Position numbers and translations under genes: made by a program. DNA of 64,000 nucleotides from Bradyrhizobium campsiandrae (GTDB taxonomy: Bacteria > Pseudomonadota > Alphaproteobacteria > Rhizobiales > Xanthobacteraceae), in NCBI RefSeq assembly GCF_014529705.1, contig NZ_JAANIH010000013.1, positions 1-64,000 on the forward strand, given 5' to 3'. This document shows, piece by piece, positions 56,249 through 64,000 of the stretch (the stretch's first letter is position 1; each line of letters begins with the position of its first letter). The notes beneath the pieces are model-generated. The model was not told where the DNA came from. It searched no databases and was given only the letters and a program-made list of their open reading frames with translations.

Positions 56249-57159
56249 TGACCCCTCCGGACCTGCGCGATCTCGACGCCTTCGTGGCGGTCGCCCGCAC
56301 CCGCAATTTCCGCCGCGCCGCGGTCGAAATGCGCGTGTCGGTATCGGGCCTTAGCCAGCGGCTACGTGACCTGGAGGAACGCCTCGGCGTCCGCCTGATG
56401 AACCGCACCACCCGCAGCGTCGCGCTGACCGAGGCCGGCGAGTTGCTGCTGTCGCGGGTGGCGCCGGCCTTGCGGGACGTTGGCGACGCCTTGGATCAGG
56501 TCCGCGGCCTGCGCGAGGTCGCCTCGGGCCGTCTGCGCATCAACGCGCCGCCGCCGGCGGTCGATCTCGTACTGGCGCCGATGGTGGGGCCATTTCTGCA
56601 GGCCCATCCGCAGGTCGATCTCGACCTCGTCTCCGAGAGCGGCTTCGTCGACATCGTCGGCGCCGGCTTTGACGCCGGCGTGCGCTATGGCGAGCATCTC
56701 GCGCAGGACATGGTTGCGATCCCGCTCAGCGGCCCGCAGCATTATGTCATCGTCGCATCGCCTGACTATGTCGCGCGCCGTGGTCGGCCGAAACATCCGA
56801 AGGATCTGCTCGAGCATGATTGCATCCGCGCCCGCTATTCGAGCGGCGTCATGCATGATTGGGAGTTCGAGAAGCGCGGCCAGGTCGTGAAGGTCGATCC
56901 ACCGGCAAAGCTGATCTCGACCAATATGGGCCTTGCCAAGCGTGCCGCGCTCGATGGCGTCGGCATCTGGGCCTCGATCGATGGCTATGTCGACGATGCC
57001 GTAAAGTCCGGCGCGCTGGTCAGCCTGATGGAAGATTGGTGCGAGCCGTTTCCGGGCCCTTTCCTGTATTATCCCAGCCGGCGCCAAGTGCCGCCCGCGC
57101 TGCGCGCCTTCATCGATTTCGTCGCAGATTGGCGCAAGCGTGCGATGCGCAGCAAATGA
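56248..57159 (+). CDS. LysR family transcriptional regulator
   Basis: A 303-residue regulator of the large DsdC/YafC-like group: LRDLDAFVAVARTRNFRRAAVEMRVSVSGLSQRLRDLEERLG is the winged helix, followed by SGRLRINAPPPAVDLVLAPM opening the effector domain. Divergent from the aldo/keto reductase, which it probably controls. Confidence 0.9.
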   Translation: MTPPDLRDLDAFVAVARTRNFRRAAVEMRVSVSGLSQRLRDLEERLGVRLMNRTTRSVALTEAGELLLSRVAPALRDVGDALDQVRGLREVASGRLRINAPPPAVDLVLAPMVGPFLQAHPQVDLDLVSESGFVDIVGAGFDAGVRYGEHLAQDMVAIPLSGPQHYVIVASPDYVARRGRPKHPKDLLEHDCIRARYSSGVMHDWEFEKRGQVVKVDPPAKLISTNMGLAKRAALDGVGIWASIDGYVDDAVKSGALVSLMEDWCEPFPGPFLYYPSRRQVPPALRAFIDFVADWRKRAMRSK

Positions 57160-57162
57160 GCC

Positions 57163-58164
57163 TCATAGCATGCTGGGCAGCACGCGATCGGGCGGCTTGT
57201 GGGCATCGAGGAAGGTGCGGATGTTGATGATCACCTTCTCGCCCATCTCGACGCGGCCCTCGATGGTGGCCGAGCCCATATGCGGCATCAGTGTGACCTT
57301 GCCGGCCTTCGCCAGCCGAACCAGCTTCGGATTGACCGCCGGCTCGTGCTCGTAGACGTCGAGGCCGGCGCCGGCGATCTCGCCGCCTTCGATCAGCTTG
57401 ATCAGCGTGTCTTCGTCGGTGACTTCACCGCGCGCGGTGTTGACGATATAGGCGTCCTTACGGATCAGCTTCAACCGACGCGCCGACAGCAGATGATAGG
57501 TCGCCGGCGTGTGCGGACAGTTCACCGAGATGATGTCCATCCGCGCCAGCATCTGGTCGAGGCTTTCCCAATAGGTCGCCCCTAACTCTTCGGCGATCTT
57601 GGGCGCGACGGGGCGGCGGTTGTGATAGTGAATCTGCAGGCCGAAGGCGCGGGCACGGCGCGCAACCGCCTGGCCGATGCGGCCCATGCCGACGATGCCG
57701 AGACGCTTGCCGCCGATGCGGTGGCCGAGCATCCAGGTCGGCGACCAGCCCGCCCAGGGTTTCCCTTCCGTCAGGATCGAGGCGCCTTCGATCATCCGGC
57801 GCGGCACGGCCAGGATCAGCGCCATGGTCATGTCGGCGGTGTCTTCGGTGAGGACCTTGGGCGTGTTGGTGACGGTGATGCCGCGGGCATGCGCGGCCTC
57901 GACGTCGATATTGTCGACGCCATTGCCGAAATTGGCGATCAGCTTCAGCTTGCAGTCCGGCTGGTTGACGACGTCGGCGCTGATGTGGTCGGTAACGGTC
58001 GGAACCAGGATGTCGGCGGTACGGGCGGCTTCGGCGATCTGCTCGGCCGACATCGGCGTGTCGTCGAGATTGATGCGTGCGTCGAACAGTTCGCGCATCC
58101 GGGTCTCGATCGAGTCCGGCAGCTTGCGCGTCACCACGACGAGGGGCTTTTTCTTCACCGACAT
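57163..58164 (-). CDS. D-2-hydroxyacid dehydrogenase (glyoxylate/hydroxypyruvate reductase-like)
   Basis: A 333-residue NAD(P)H enzyme reducing 2-oxoacids. GIVGMGRIGQAVARRA is the Rossmann loop; NTARGEVTDEDTL carries the catalytic Arg; GLDVYEHEP the Glu; LMPHMGSAT the His. NRRPV in place of an acidic residue after the Rossmann beta strand suggests NADPH preference. Closest in type to glyoxylate reductase GyaR. Convergent with the LysR gene, whose stop is 3 bp away. Confidence 0.9.
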   Translation of the reverse strand: MSVKKKPLVVVTRKLPDSIETRMRELFDARINLDDTPMSAEQIAEAARTADILVPTVTDHISADVVNQPDCKLKLIANFGNGVDNIDVEAAHARGITVTNTPKVLTEDTADMTMALILAVPRRMIEGASILTEGKPWAGWSPTWMLGHRIGGKRLGIVGMGRIGQAVARRARAFGLQIHYHNRRPVAPKIAEELGATYWESLDQMLARMDIISVNCPHTPATYHLLSARRLKLIRKDAYIVNTARGEVTDEDTLIKLIEGGEIAGAGLDVYEHEPAVNPKLVRLAKAGKVTLMPHMGSATIEGRVEMGEKVIINIRTFLDAHKPPDRVLPSML

Positions 58165-58480
58165 GTCCTGCCCTCATGAGGCGTTGCAGGCCGCCTCTGT
58201 CGCCAGAGGCCGGCCGTTGAGGCCTCATTAACCCGGTTGTTCGACACTGGCTTTGCCGTGTCGTCCCCGGCGTTTCCTTCAAGCTTTCCCGAGATTTCCG
58301 GCCGGAAAATCGGGGCAAACTGGTTGTTCAAGCGTCCGTCCTCTCTAGCAGAAGGCCGGGCCAAGACAAGTTGGCTTCGGGAACATCCGCATGGGGCCGA
58401 GAGGGGATGATCCGGCAGGATTTTGGAATGTGGGGTGAGGACCGGGCTTTGAGTCCAGGTCTTCGACAGGAGACGGGTTG
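58165..58480. other. Intergenic region without a recognised gene
   Basis: 316 bp between two divergent genes. It must contain both promoters; a small dyad AGGCCGGCC..GAGGCCT lies near 58206-58225. No frame resembling a protein and no RNA family was recognised. Confidence 0.35.
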
Positions 58481-59011
58481 ATGGCGTTGGGGCGTTTTTG
58501 TTCGGTGATGGCGCTCGTTTGCACCTGGTGGAGCGCTTCGGTCGGCCCCTCGCACTCGGCCAAGGACACCACCCCCCAGACCGCCAGCGGTCTTCCGGTG
58601 CCGCGCTATGTCAGCCTCAAATCGGATCATGTGAACGTGCGTGCCGGCCCGACCAAGGACAATGACGTGGCCTGGGTCTACACCCGCGCCGGGCTGCCGG
58701 TCGAAATCACCGCCGAGTTCGAGAATTGGCGCCGGGTGCGCGATTCCGAGGGCGCCGAGGGCTGGGTCTATCACTCGCTGCTGTCAGGCCGCCGCACTGC
58801 GGTGGTCACCATGAAGAACAAGGACGATCTCGCGCCGATCTATGACCGTGCCGATTCCGAGAGCGCGGTGGCGGCAAAACTCCAGGCCGGCGTCGTCACG
58901 ACGGTGAAGAAGTGCACCACCAGTTGGTGCCACGTCACCGGCAACGGCTTTGACGGCTGGATCCAGCAGGAACGCCTCTGGGGTGTCTACGCCGACGAGC
59001 AGGTGAATTGA
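58481..59011 (+). CDS. Exported SH3-domain protein
   Basis: A 176-residue secreted protein: signal peptide (about residues 1-26), then two bacterial SH3-like repeats, the first with YVSLKSDHVNVRAGPTKD and WRRVRDSEGAEGWVYHSLL, the second with CHVTGNGFDGWIQQERLWGVY. This DUF1058/SH3_4 layout probably binds cell wall peptides. AGGAG lies 8 nt before the ATG. Confidence 0.87.
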   Translation: MALGRFCSVMALVCTWWSASVGPSHSAKDTTPQTASGLPVPRYVSLKSDHVNVRAGPTKDNDVAWVYTRAGLPVEITAEFENWRRVRDSEGAEGWVYHSLLSGRRTAVVTMKNKDDLAPIYDRADSESAVAAKLQAGVVTTVKKCTTSWCHVTGNGFDGWIQQERLWGVYADEQVN

Positions 59012-59057
59012 CGCTCTTGTAGTCCCGGCCTTCGCCGGGACGACCAAAGAGAAAAAG

Positions 59058-59546
59058 TCAGCGCTTCTTGCGCAGCCGCACGACCATGTCGATGCGCGAG
59101 ATCTCGTAACCCTCGGGCACCTCTGGCATCTTCGACAGCGCCAGATGCGGATCCTCGATGTCGACCAGCTCGTGGCTGTTCTCGAGATAGTAATGGTGGT
59201 GGGTGGTGACGTTGGTGTCGAAATAGGTCTTGGTGCCGTCGACACTGACCTGGCGCAGCAGGCCGGCATCGGTCAGCTGGTTCAGCGTGTTGTAGACAGT
59301 CGCGAGCGAGACCGGGACCTTGGCCAGGGTCGCTTCCTCGTAGAGCATTTCAGCCGTGAGGTGGCGCGCACCCTTGCCGAACAGCAGCCATCCCAGCGCC
59401 ATGCGCTGGCGCGTCGGGCGCAGGCCGGCGGACTGGAGCATCTCGTTGACGTCGTGCCAGGGGCAGCCGGTCAGGGCCGGCTGGCGGCCGGACAGAAGAG
59501 CCGCATGGACGTCTTCGTCGTGACGGGGCGCGTTGTTCTCGCTCAT
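59058..59546 (-). CDS. irr: Iron response regulator Irr
   Basis: A 162-residue Fur-superfamily regulator that represses or activates iron and heme genes when heme is low. TGCPWHDV gives the heme regulatory Cys28-Pro29 specific to Bradyrhizobium Irr, which drives heme-dependent degradation; the second heme site His116-His118 (TTHHHYY) is present. The winged helix spans LRPTRQRMALGWLL to VYNTLNQLTDAGLL. Start at MSENNAPRHD by comparison with known Irr. Divergent from fabA. Confidence 0.97.
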   Translation of the reverse strand: MSENNAPRHDEDVHAALLSGRQPALTGCPWHDVNEMLQSAGLRPTRQRMALGWLLFGKGARHLTAEMLYEEATLAKVPVSLATVYNTLNQLTDAGLLRQVSVDGTKTYFDTNVTTHHHYYLENSHELVDIEDPHLALSKMPEVPEGYEISRIDMVVRLRKKR

Positions 59547-59574
59547 TTCCAAAATTCGGGCACGCGTTGACACT

Positions 59575-59603
59575 ATCTATCTGCAATATATGGACAGATA
59601 GAT
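59575..59603. promoter_or_regulatory. Dyad in the irr promoter region
   Basis: ATCTATCTG and CAGATAGAT, 9-bp perfect arms with an 11-nt AT-rich spacer, 28 bp upstream of the irr start. The position fits an operator or a leader hairpin. Confidence 0.55.
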
Positions 59604-59623
59604 GCAGATGCAAGTTTCTCGCA

Positions 59624-59640
59624 ACTAGAGTGGTTCTAAT
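59624..59640. promoter_or_regulatory. Iron-control-element-like site between irr and fabA
   Basis: ACTAGAGTGGTTCTAAT has TAGA and TCTA half-sites with a 5-nt spacer, similar to the TTAGAA..TTCTAA core of Irr-bound iron control elements. Offered as a candidate autoregulatory site. Confidence 0.45.
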
Positions 59641-59773
59641 TAGCGAAGGAACTGGGCCACAAGCCCGTCATTTTACCTTCATGAGATCGCTTTGCCACCG
59701 AAAAGGCCTGTGTTAGAGAGCGCCCGGTTCCGCTTAGCCCGGTGTGGCGCGGCCGGGCATTGAGGCCAGGGTC

Positions 59774-59806
59774 GCAAGTCCATGCTGGCAAGTCCATGCT
59801 CGCAAG
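59774..59806. repeat. 14-bp tandem repeat in the fabA leader
   Basis: GCAAGTCCATGCTG, GCAAGTCCATGCTC, GCAAG: about 2.4 copies. The irr-fabA gap (376 bp) otherwise holds only the two regulatory dyads. Confidence 0.6.
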
Positions 59807-59922
59807 GGCTCTCGGCATTCGCGCCTGCTGGCGAAGAGCAAAAGGCGTTGCTTTCCGGACAAAAACGGAGCCCATTTTTGCCAGAAACGCCGCTCAATCG
59901 GGGTTAGAACAGAGGCTTCCGC

Positions 59923-60444
59923 ATGCTTAACAGGCGCAATGGTTACGAATACGAAGATCTGCTGGCATGTGCCCGCGGCGAGATGTTCGGCCCGGGTAAC
60001 GCCCAGTTGCCGCTGCCGCCGATGCTGATGTTCGACCGCATCACGGAAATTAACGACAATGGCGGCGAATTCGGCAAAGGGGTGGTGCGCGCCGAGCTCG
60101 ACGTGAAGGCCGACCTCTGGTTCTTCGGCTGCCATTTCAAGAACGACCCCGTCATGCCCGGCTGCCTCGGCCTCGATGCGCTGTGGCAAATGGTCGGCTT
60201 CTACCTCGGCTGGGTCGGCGGCGAAGGTCGCGGCCGTGCGCTTGGCCTCAGCGAATTAAAGTTCAGCGGCCAGGTGCTGCCCGAAGCCCGCAAGGTTGTG
60301 TACAACGTCGACATGAAGCGCGTGATGCGTTCAAAGCTCGTGCTCGGCGTTGCCGATGGATGGCTTTCGGTCGATGACCAGATTATTTATCGCGCCAAGG
60401 ACCTGAAGGTCGGTCTGTTCAAGCAGGGCACCAGCCTGGGCTAA
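59923..60444 (+). CDS. fabA: 3-hydroxydecanoyl-ACP dehydratase/isomerase
   Basis: A 173-residue hot-dog-fold enzyme that introduces the double bond for unsaturated fatty acids. [21 protein letters not shown] contains catalytic His71 and Asp85, one residue off E. coli FabA. AGAGG 7 nt before the ATG. First gene of fabA-fabB-fabI. Confidence 0.96.
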   Translation: MLNRRNGYEYEDLLACARGEMFGPGNAQLPLPPMLMFDRITEINDNGGEFGKGVVRAELDVKADLWFFGCHFKNDPVMPGCLGLDALWQMVGFYLGWVGGEGRGRALGLSELKFSGQVLPEARKVVYNVDMKRVMRSKLVLGVADGWLSVDDQIIYRAKDLKVGLFKQGTSLG

Positions 60445-60484
60445 GCGCATTAGCAAAGATGACAACGATTAGGGCGAGGCTGTC

Positions 60485-61708
60485 ATGAGGCGGGTTGTGG
60501 TCACCGGGATGGGAATCGTCTCGTCGATCGGAAACAACACCCAGGAAGTGCTTGCGAGCCTTCACGAGGCGAAGTCGGGCATTTCGCGGGCGGAGAAATA
60601 TGCCGAGCTCGGCTTCCGTTCGCAGGTGCAAGGTGCCCCGACGCTCGACCCTTCGACGGTGGTCGACCGGCGTGCGATGCGCTTCCTCGGTCAGGGTGCG
60701 GCGTGGAATCACGTCGCGATGGAGCAGGCGATCCTGGACTCCGGTCTGACGCCCGAGGAAGTCTCCAACATCCGCACCGGCATCATCATGGGCTCCGGCG
60801 GCCCGTCTGCCCGCACCATCGTCGAGTCCGCCGATATCACCCGCACCAAGGGGCCGAAGCGCGTCGGTCCGTTTGCAGTGCCGAAGGCGATGTCGTCCAC
60901 AGCCTCGGCAACGCTTGCGACCTGGTTCAAGATCAAGGGCGTGAACTATTCGATCTCCTCGGCCTGCGCGACCTCGAACCATTGCGTCGGCAACGCCTAT
61001 GAAACGATCCAGATCGGCAAGCAGGACGTCATCTTCGCCGGCGGCTGCGAGGAGCTCGACTGGTCGCTGTCGGTGCTGTTCGACGCCATGGGCGCGATGT
61101 CCTCGAAGTACAACGACACGCCCGCCACCGCCTCGCGCCCCTACGACGTCAACCGCGACGGTTTTGTCATCGCCGGCGGCGCTGGAGTCCTCGTCCTGGA
61201 AGAGCTCGAGCATGCCAGGGCGCGCGGCGCGCGTATCTACGGCGAGATCGTCGGCTATGGTGCGACCTCGGACGGCTACGACATGGTCGCGCCGTCGGGT
61301 GAAGGCGCCGAGCGCTGCATGCGCATGGCGATGTCGACCGTGAAGACCAAGGTCGACTACATCAACCCGCACGCGACCTCGACGCCCGCCGGCGATCCGC
61401 CGGAAATCGAAGCGCTTCGCAAGGTGTTCGGCACCGGCGAGAAGTGCCCCCCGATCTCGGCGACCAAGGCGCTGACCGGCCACTCGCTGGGCGCGACCGG
61501 CGTGCAGGAGGCGATCTACTCGCTGCTGATGATGAACAACGGCTTCATCTGCGAGAGCGCACACATCCAGGAGCTCGATCCTGTCTTCGCCGACATGCCG
61601 ATCGTGCGCAAGCGCATCGACAACGTCAAGATCGGCACCGTGCTGTCGAACTCGTTCGGCTTCGGCGGCACCAACGCCACGCTGGTGTTCAGCCGGATGG
61701 ACGTGTGA
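60485..61708 (+). CDS. fabB: 3-oxoacyl-ACP synthase I
   Basis: A 407-residue ketoacyl synthase extending cis-3-decenoyl-ACP. The Cys-His-His triad is Cys161 (SSACATSNH), His296 (NPHATSTP) and His333 ([10 protein letters not shown]). FabB rather than FabF by size and by its place next to fabA, 40 bp downstream. Confidence 0.95.
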   Translation: MRRVVVTGMGIVSSIGNNTQEVLASLHEAKSGISRAEKYAELGFRSQVQGAPTLDPSTVVDRRAMRFLGQGAAWNHVAMEQAILDSGLTPEEVSNIRTGIIMGSGGPSARTIVESADITRTKGPKRVGPFAVPKAMSSTASATLATWFKIKGVNYSISSACATSNHCVGNAYETIQIGKQDVIFAGGCEELDWSLSVLFDAMGAMSSKYNDTPATASRPYDVNRDGFVIAGGAGVLVLEELEHARARGARIYGEIVGYGATSDGYDMVAPSGEGAERCMRMAMSTVKTKVDYINPHATSTPAGDPPEIEALRKVFGTGEKCPPISATKALTGHSLGATGVQEAIYSLLMMNNGFICESAHIQELDPVFADMPIVRKRIDNVKIGTVLSNSFGFGGTNATLVFSRMDV

Positions 61709-61734
61709 CGGCATCGTTGACGCACCGGTAGTTT

Positions 61735-61823
61735 GTCGTCATGGCCGGGCTCGTCCCGGCCATCCACGTCTTTGGTACTGGCTGCGGAAGAACGTGGATG
61801 CTCGGGACAAGCCCGGGCATGAC
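61735..61823. repeat. Long inverted repeat between fabB and fabI
   Basis: GTCATGGCCGGGCTCGTCCC...CATCCACGT on the left and ACGTGGATG...GGGACAAGCCCGGGCATGAC on the right, with a few mismatches. A dispersed hairpin of this genus; it may reduce fabI transcription. The 138-bp gap has nothing else. Confidence 0.6.
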
Positions 61824-61846
61824 AGAGAGCGGAGAGTGATTGCGAG

Positions 61847-62647
61847 ATGGAAGGTCTAATGAAGGGCAAGCGCGGTCTGATCATGGGCATCGCCAATGAT
61901 CATTCGATCGCCTGGGGCATGGCGAGGACGCTGCATGCCCACGGGGCCGAGCTTGCCTTCACCTTCCAGGGCGAAGCCCTCGGCAAACGCGTCAAGCCGC
62001 TTGCGGAATCGCTCGGCGTTGAATTGGTGCTGCCTTGTGACGTCGAGGACATCACAAGCGTCGATGCCACCTTCGACGTGCTGCGTGAGAAATGGGGCAA
62101 GCTCGACTTCGTCATCCACGCGATCGGCTTTGCCGACAAGAGCGAGCTGAAAGGCCGCTACGCCGACACCAGTCGCGAGAACTTTTCGCGCACCATGGTG
62201 ATCTCCTGCTTCTCGTTCACGGAGGTCGCCAAGCGTGCCGCCGAGCTGATGACGGAGGGCGGCAGCATGATCACGCTGACCTTCGGCGCCTCGGAGCGGT
62301 CGATGCCGAACTACAACGTGATGGGCGTCGCCAAGGCGGCGCTGGAAGCTTCCGTGCGCTATCTCGCGTCCGATTTCGGACCGCGCGGCATCCGCGTCAA
62401 CGCGATCTCCGCGGGTCCCATCCGCACGCTCGCCGGCTCCGGCATCGGCGAAGCGCGTGCGATGTTCGCGTTCATGCAGAAGCATTCGCCGCTGCGCCGC
62501 GGCGTCACGCTCGACGAACTCGGCGGCTCGGCGCTGTATCTCTTGTCCGATCTCTCCGGCGGCGTGACCGGCGAAATCCATTATGTCGATTCCGGTTACA
62601 ACATCGTGCTGATGCCGCGGCCGGATGATCTGAAGGAAGTGGACTAA
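61847..62647 (+). CDS. fabI: Enoyl-ACP reductase (NADH), FabI
   Basis: A 266-residue SDR-family enzyme for the last step of each fatty acid elongation cycle. GIANDHSIAWGMAR binds NADH; HAIGFADKSELKGRY and the catalytic Tyr of MPNYNVMGVAKAALE with its Lys follow; SAGPIRTLAGSGI is the substrate loop. Two Met codons (61847 and 61859) are close; either gives the full domain. Confidence 0.95.
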   Translation: MEGLMKGKRGLIMGIANDHSIAWGMARTLHAHGAELAFTFQGEALGKRVKPLAESLGVELVLPCDVEDITSVDATFDVLREKWGKLDFVIHAIGFADKSELKGRYADTSRENFSRTMVISCFSFTEVAKRAAELMTEGGSMITLTFGASERSMPNYNVMGVAKAALEASVRYLASDFGPRGIRVNAISAGPIRTLAGSGIGEARAMFAFMQKHSPLRRGVTLDELGGSALYLLSDLSGGVTGEIHYVDSGYNIVLMPRPDDLKEVD

Positions 62648-62723
62648 CAAGCCGCGATTGTCGACGCGCCTGAACAGCGGGGGCGCTGCATGCAATGCGC
62701 GATATGCGCATTCAAGGCTGCGC

Positions 62724-63188
62724 CTACACGCGAGTGTCTGCTCTTTTCCACCGGTAGCATTTCATCGTGAAACCCGTGACCGGCGATATCTCTTCCTTCT
62801 CGAACACAAAGCCTTCGCGCTCGTACCAGCGCCAGGCCTTTTCGTTCTCGCGGACGCAGCGCAGATGGATCTCGTCAGGCATGTGCGTTCGTGTGAAGGC
62901 GAGCAGCTTCCGCCCAAGCGATTGTCCCTGGTAGGCGGGCCCGACGAACAGCATGTCGAGATAGAGCTTTGGCAGATGCAGTGCCAGCATCGCGGCGATC
63001 GTGCCGACGTCGTCGGCGACGAACAGCGTCCAGCCGTCCTCGATCTCGCGCCTGACGCGTGCACGCAGATTGGCCAGCAGGAAGTCGCTGGCTTCGGCCA
63101 GACCCGTCGAAACCCAGCTCTCCATCCAGACGCGGCCGATCTCATCATATTCGTCGGTGCGGGCGGGGCGGATGATGGGATCTGACAT
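62724..63188 (-). CDS. GNAT family N-acetyltransferase
   Basis: A 154-residue GNAT protein. LYLDMLFVGPAYQGQSLGRKLL holds the acetyl-CoA loop (Q/RxxGxG/A type), and NEKAWRWYEREGFV is the family C-terminal motif. The gene lies 6 bp downstream of the oxyR stop and is probably cotranscribed. Acceptor substrate unknown. Confidence 0.88.
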   Translation of the reverse strand: MSDPIIRPARTDEYDEIGRVWMESWVSTGLAEASDFLLANLRARVRREIEDGWTLFVADDVGTIAAMLALHLPKLYLDMLFVGPAYQGQSLGRKLLAFTRTHMPDEIHLRCVRENEKAWRWYEREGFVFEKEEISPVTGFTMKCYRWKRADTRV

Positions 63189-63194
63189 CACGGC

Positions 63195-64000
63195 TCAAGC
63201 CTTGCTGCGCGCGGGCGGCCGTGCGCGGACCTTGCCCGCCGAGAGACACACCACCTCGGAGATCTGCAGCAGCTGGCGCGCCAGCGGGCTGGTCTTGCGC
63301 CAGACCATGCCGATGGTGCGCGAGGGCTCGGGGTCGCGGAAGCGTGACAGCGAGACGGAAGCCGATCGCGTCTCCACCGACACCGCCATTTCCGGAATCA
63401 GGGTGACACCGATGCCGGCGCTGACCATCTGGACCAGCGTCGACAGCGAATTCGCATCCAGCATCTCGCGCGGTGGCGCCGACTGCATGTTGCAGAACGA
63501 CAGCGCCTGGTCACGGAAACAATGTCCTTCCTCGAGCAGCAACAGCCGCATCTCGCGCATCATCTCGCGCGACGGCACAGGCGTGCCGGCATCCGTGCCC
63601 GGTCGCACCAGCAGGAATTTCTCCTCGAACAGGGCAACCTCGGTGAGCGAGGGTTCGGACACCGGAAGCGCGACAATGGCGGTGTCGAGCCGGCCTTCGA
63701 CCAGCTCCTGGATCAGTCGCGGCGTCATCGTCTCGCGCACGCGGATGTCGAGCTCCGGGTGCATGCGGGTCAGATTCTTGGTGATCTTGGGCAACAGATA
63801 CGGCGCGATCGTCGGGATCATGCCGATGCGCAGCCGCCCCGCGAAGCGATCCTGCGAGGCCCGGGCGAAGTCGCCGAGCTCATCGACCGAGCGCAGGATG
63901 TCGCGGACGCGCTGGGCGAGCTCCTCGCCAAACCGGGTCAATGCGACCTGCCGGGCGCTGCGCTCCAGCAGCAGACCGCCCAGCGCTTCCTCCAGCTCCT
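63195..64000 (-). CDS. oxyR: Hydrogen peroxide sensor OxyR (5' end outside the window)
   Basis: The last 267 codons or so of a LysR-family regulator, open to the window edge; the helix-turn-helix is mostly outside. EEGHCFRDQALSFC gives the two redox cysteines nine residues apart, exactly as Cys199 and Cys208 of E. coli OxyR in LEDGHCLRDQ. GRLRIGMIPTIAPYLLP opens the effector domain. It would activate peroxide-defence genes on disulfide formation. Confidence 0.93.
   Translation of the reverse strand, partial: ELEEALGGLLLERSARQVALTRFGEELAQRVRDILRSVDELGDFARASQDRFAGRLRIGMIPTIAPYLLPKITKNLTRMHPELDIRVRETMTPRLIQELVEGRLDTAIVALPVSEPSLTEVALFEEKFLLVRPGTDAGTPVPSREMMREMRLLLLEEGHCFRDQALSFCNMQSAPPREMLDANSLSTLVQMVSAGIGVTLIPEMAVSVETRSASVSLSRFRDPEPSRTIGMVWRKTSPLARQLLQISEVVCLSAGKVRARPPARSKA

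Noticed and set aside
59774..59806. Short tandem repeat considered as a CRISPR remnant
   Set aside because: The unit is 14 bp with no spacers and only 2.4 copies; no cas genes in the window.

Overview
The window looks like a chromosomal stretch of a Bradyrhizobium-type alphaproteobacterium (Rhizobiales, Nitrobacteraceae). The evidence is the high GC, the gene order aroA-cmk-rpsA / ihfB-lapA-trpFBA-accD-folC and divL-tsaE-murU-addB-addA-trxA, an Irr regulator with a heme regulatory Cys-Pro motif next to fabA-fabB-fabI, a small heat-shock gene with a ROSE-type RNA thermometer, and many palindromic intergenic repeats of the kind common in this group. No prophage, insertion sequence, CRISPR array or plasmid backbone was seen.

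Layout. Positions 170-4421 (minus): a translationally coupled operon of a TetR regulator, a fused 2Fe-2S/molybdopterin hydroxylase and a PaoB-like FAD/4Fe-4S subunit. Positions 4843-7098: an exported epoxide-hydrolase-like protein and a divergent TetR regulator around a perfect palindromic operator, flanked by direct repeats of the 3' end of the neighbouring DUF1150 gene. Positions 7020-7865: DUF1150 plus Hsp20 with a ROSE hairpin and a sigma-32-like promoter. Positions 8000-12260: ugpBAEC glycerol-3-phosphate importer with a PHO-box-like site. Positions 12407-14820: a class III CoA-transferase, then ohr and ohrR divergent across two operators. Positions 14824-15802: a broken GIY-YIG gene, tRNA-Ala(GGC) and an FYDLN-domain protein.

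Positions 15961-27318 (plus) hold core housekeeping genes: aroA, cmk, rpsA, sppA, ihfB, lapA, trpF, trpB, trpA, accD, folC, mostly with 4-nt stop/start overlaps. Positions 27449-29811: a phosphoesterase, an ATP-dependent DNA ligase and trxA. Positions 29881-41894 (minus): a long run that reads divL, a tsaE-amgK fusion, a PilZ protein, a MurU-like nucleotidyltransferase, addB and addA, linking cell-cycle control, tRNA modification, peptidoglycan recycling and DNA repair.

Positions 42154-44688: a LysR regulator divergent from a reductase pair. Positions 44741-49052 (minus): ubiE-ubiB-coaBC-dut. CoaBC carries an N-terminal FitA-like ribbon-helix-helix domain and is preceded by two palindromes. 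This is the most unusual feature of the window. Then mutM, an orphan ParA-type ATPase, a gamma-glutamyltransferase-like enzyme, a protease-fold protein lacking its expected catalytic His, a MoeB/HesA-like adenylyltransferase, an aldo/keto reductase divergent from a LysR gene, a D-2-hydroxyacid dehydrogenase and an SH3-domain protein. The right end holds irr divergent from fabA-fabB-fabI, then a GNAT acetyltransferase and the 3' part of oxyR, which runs off the window.
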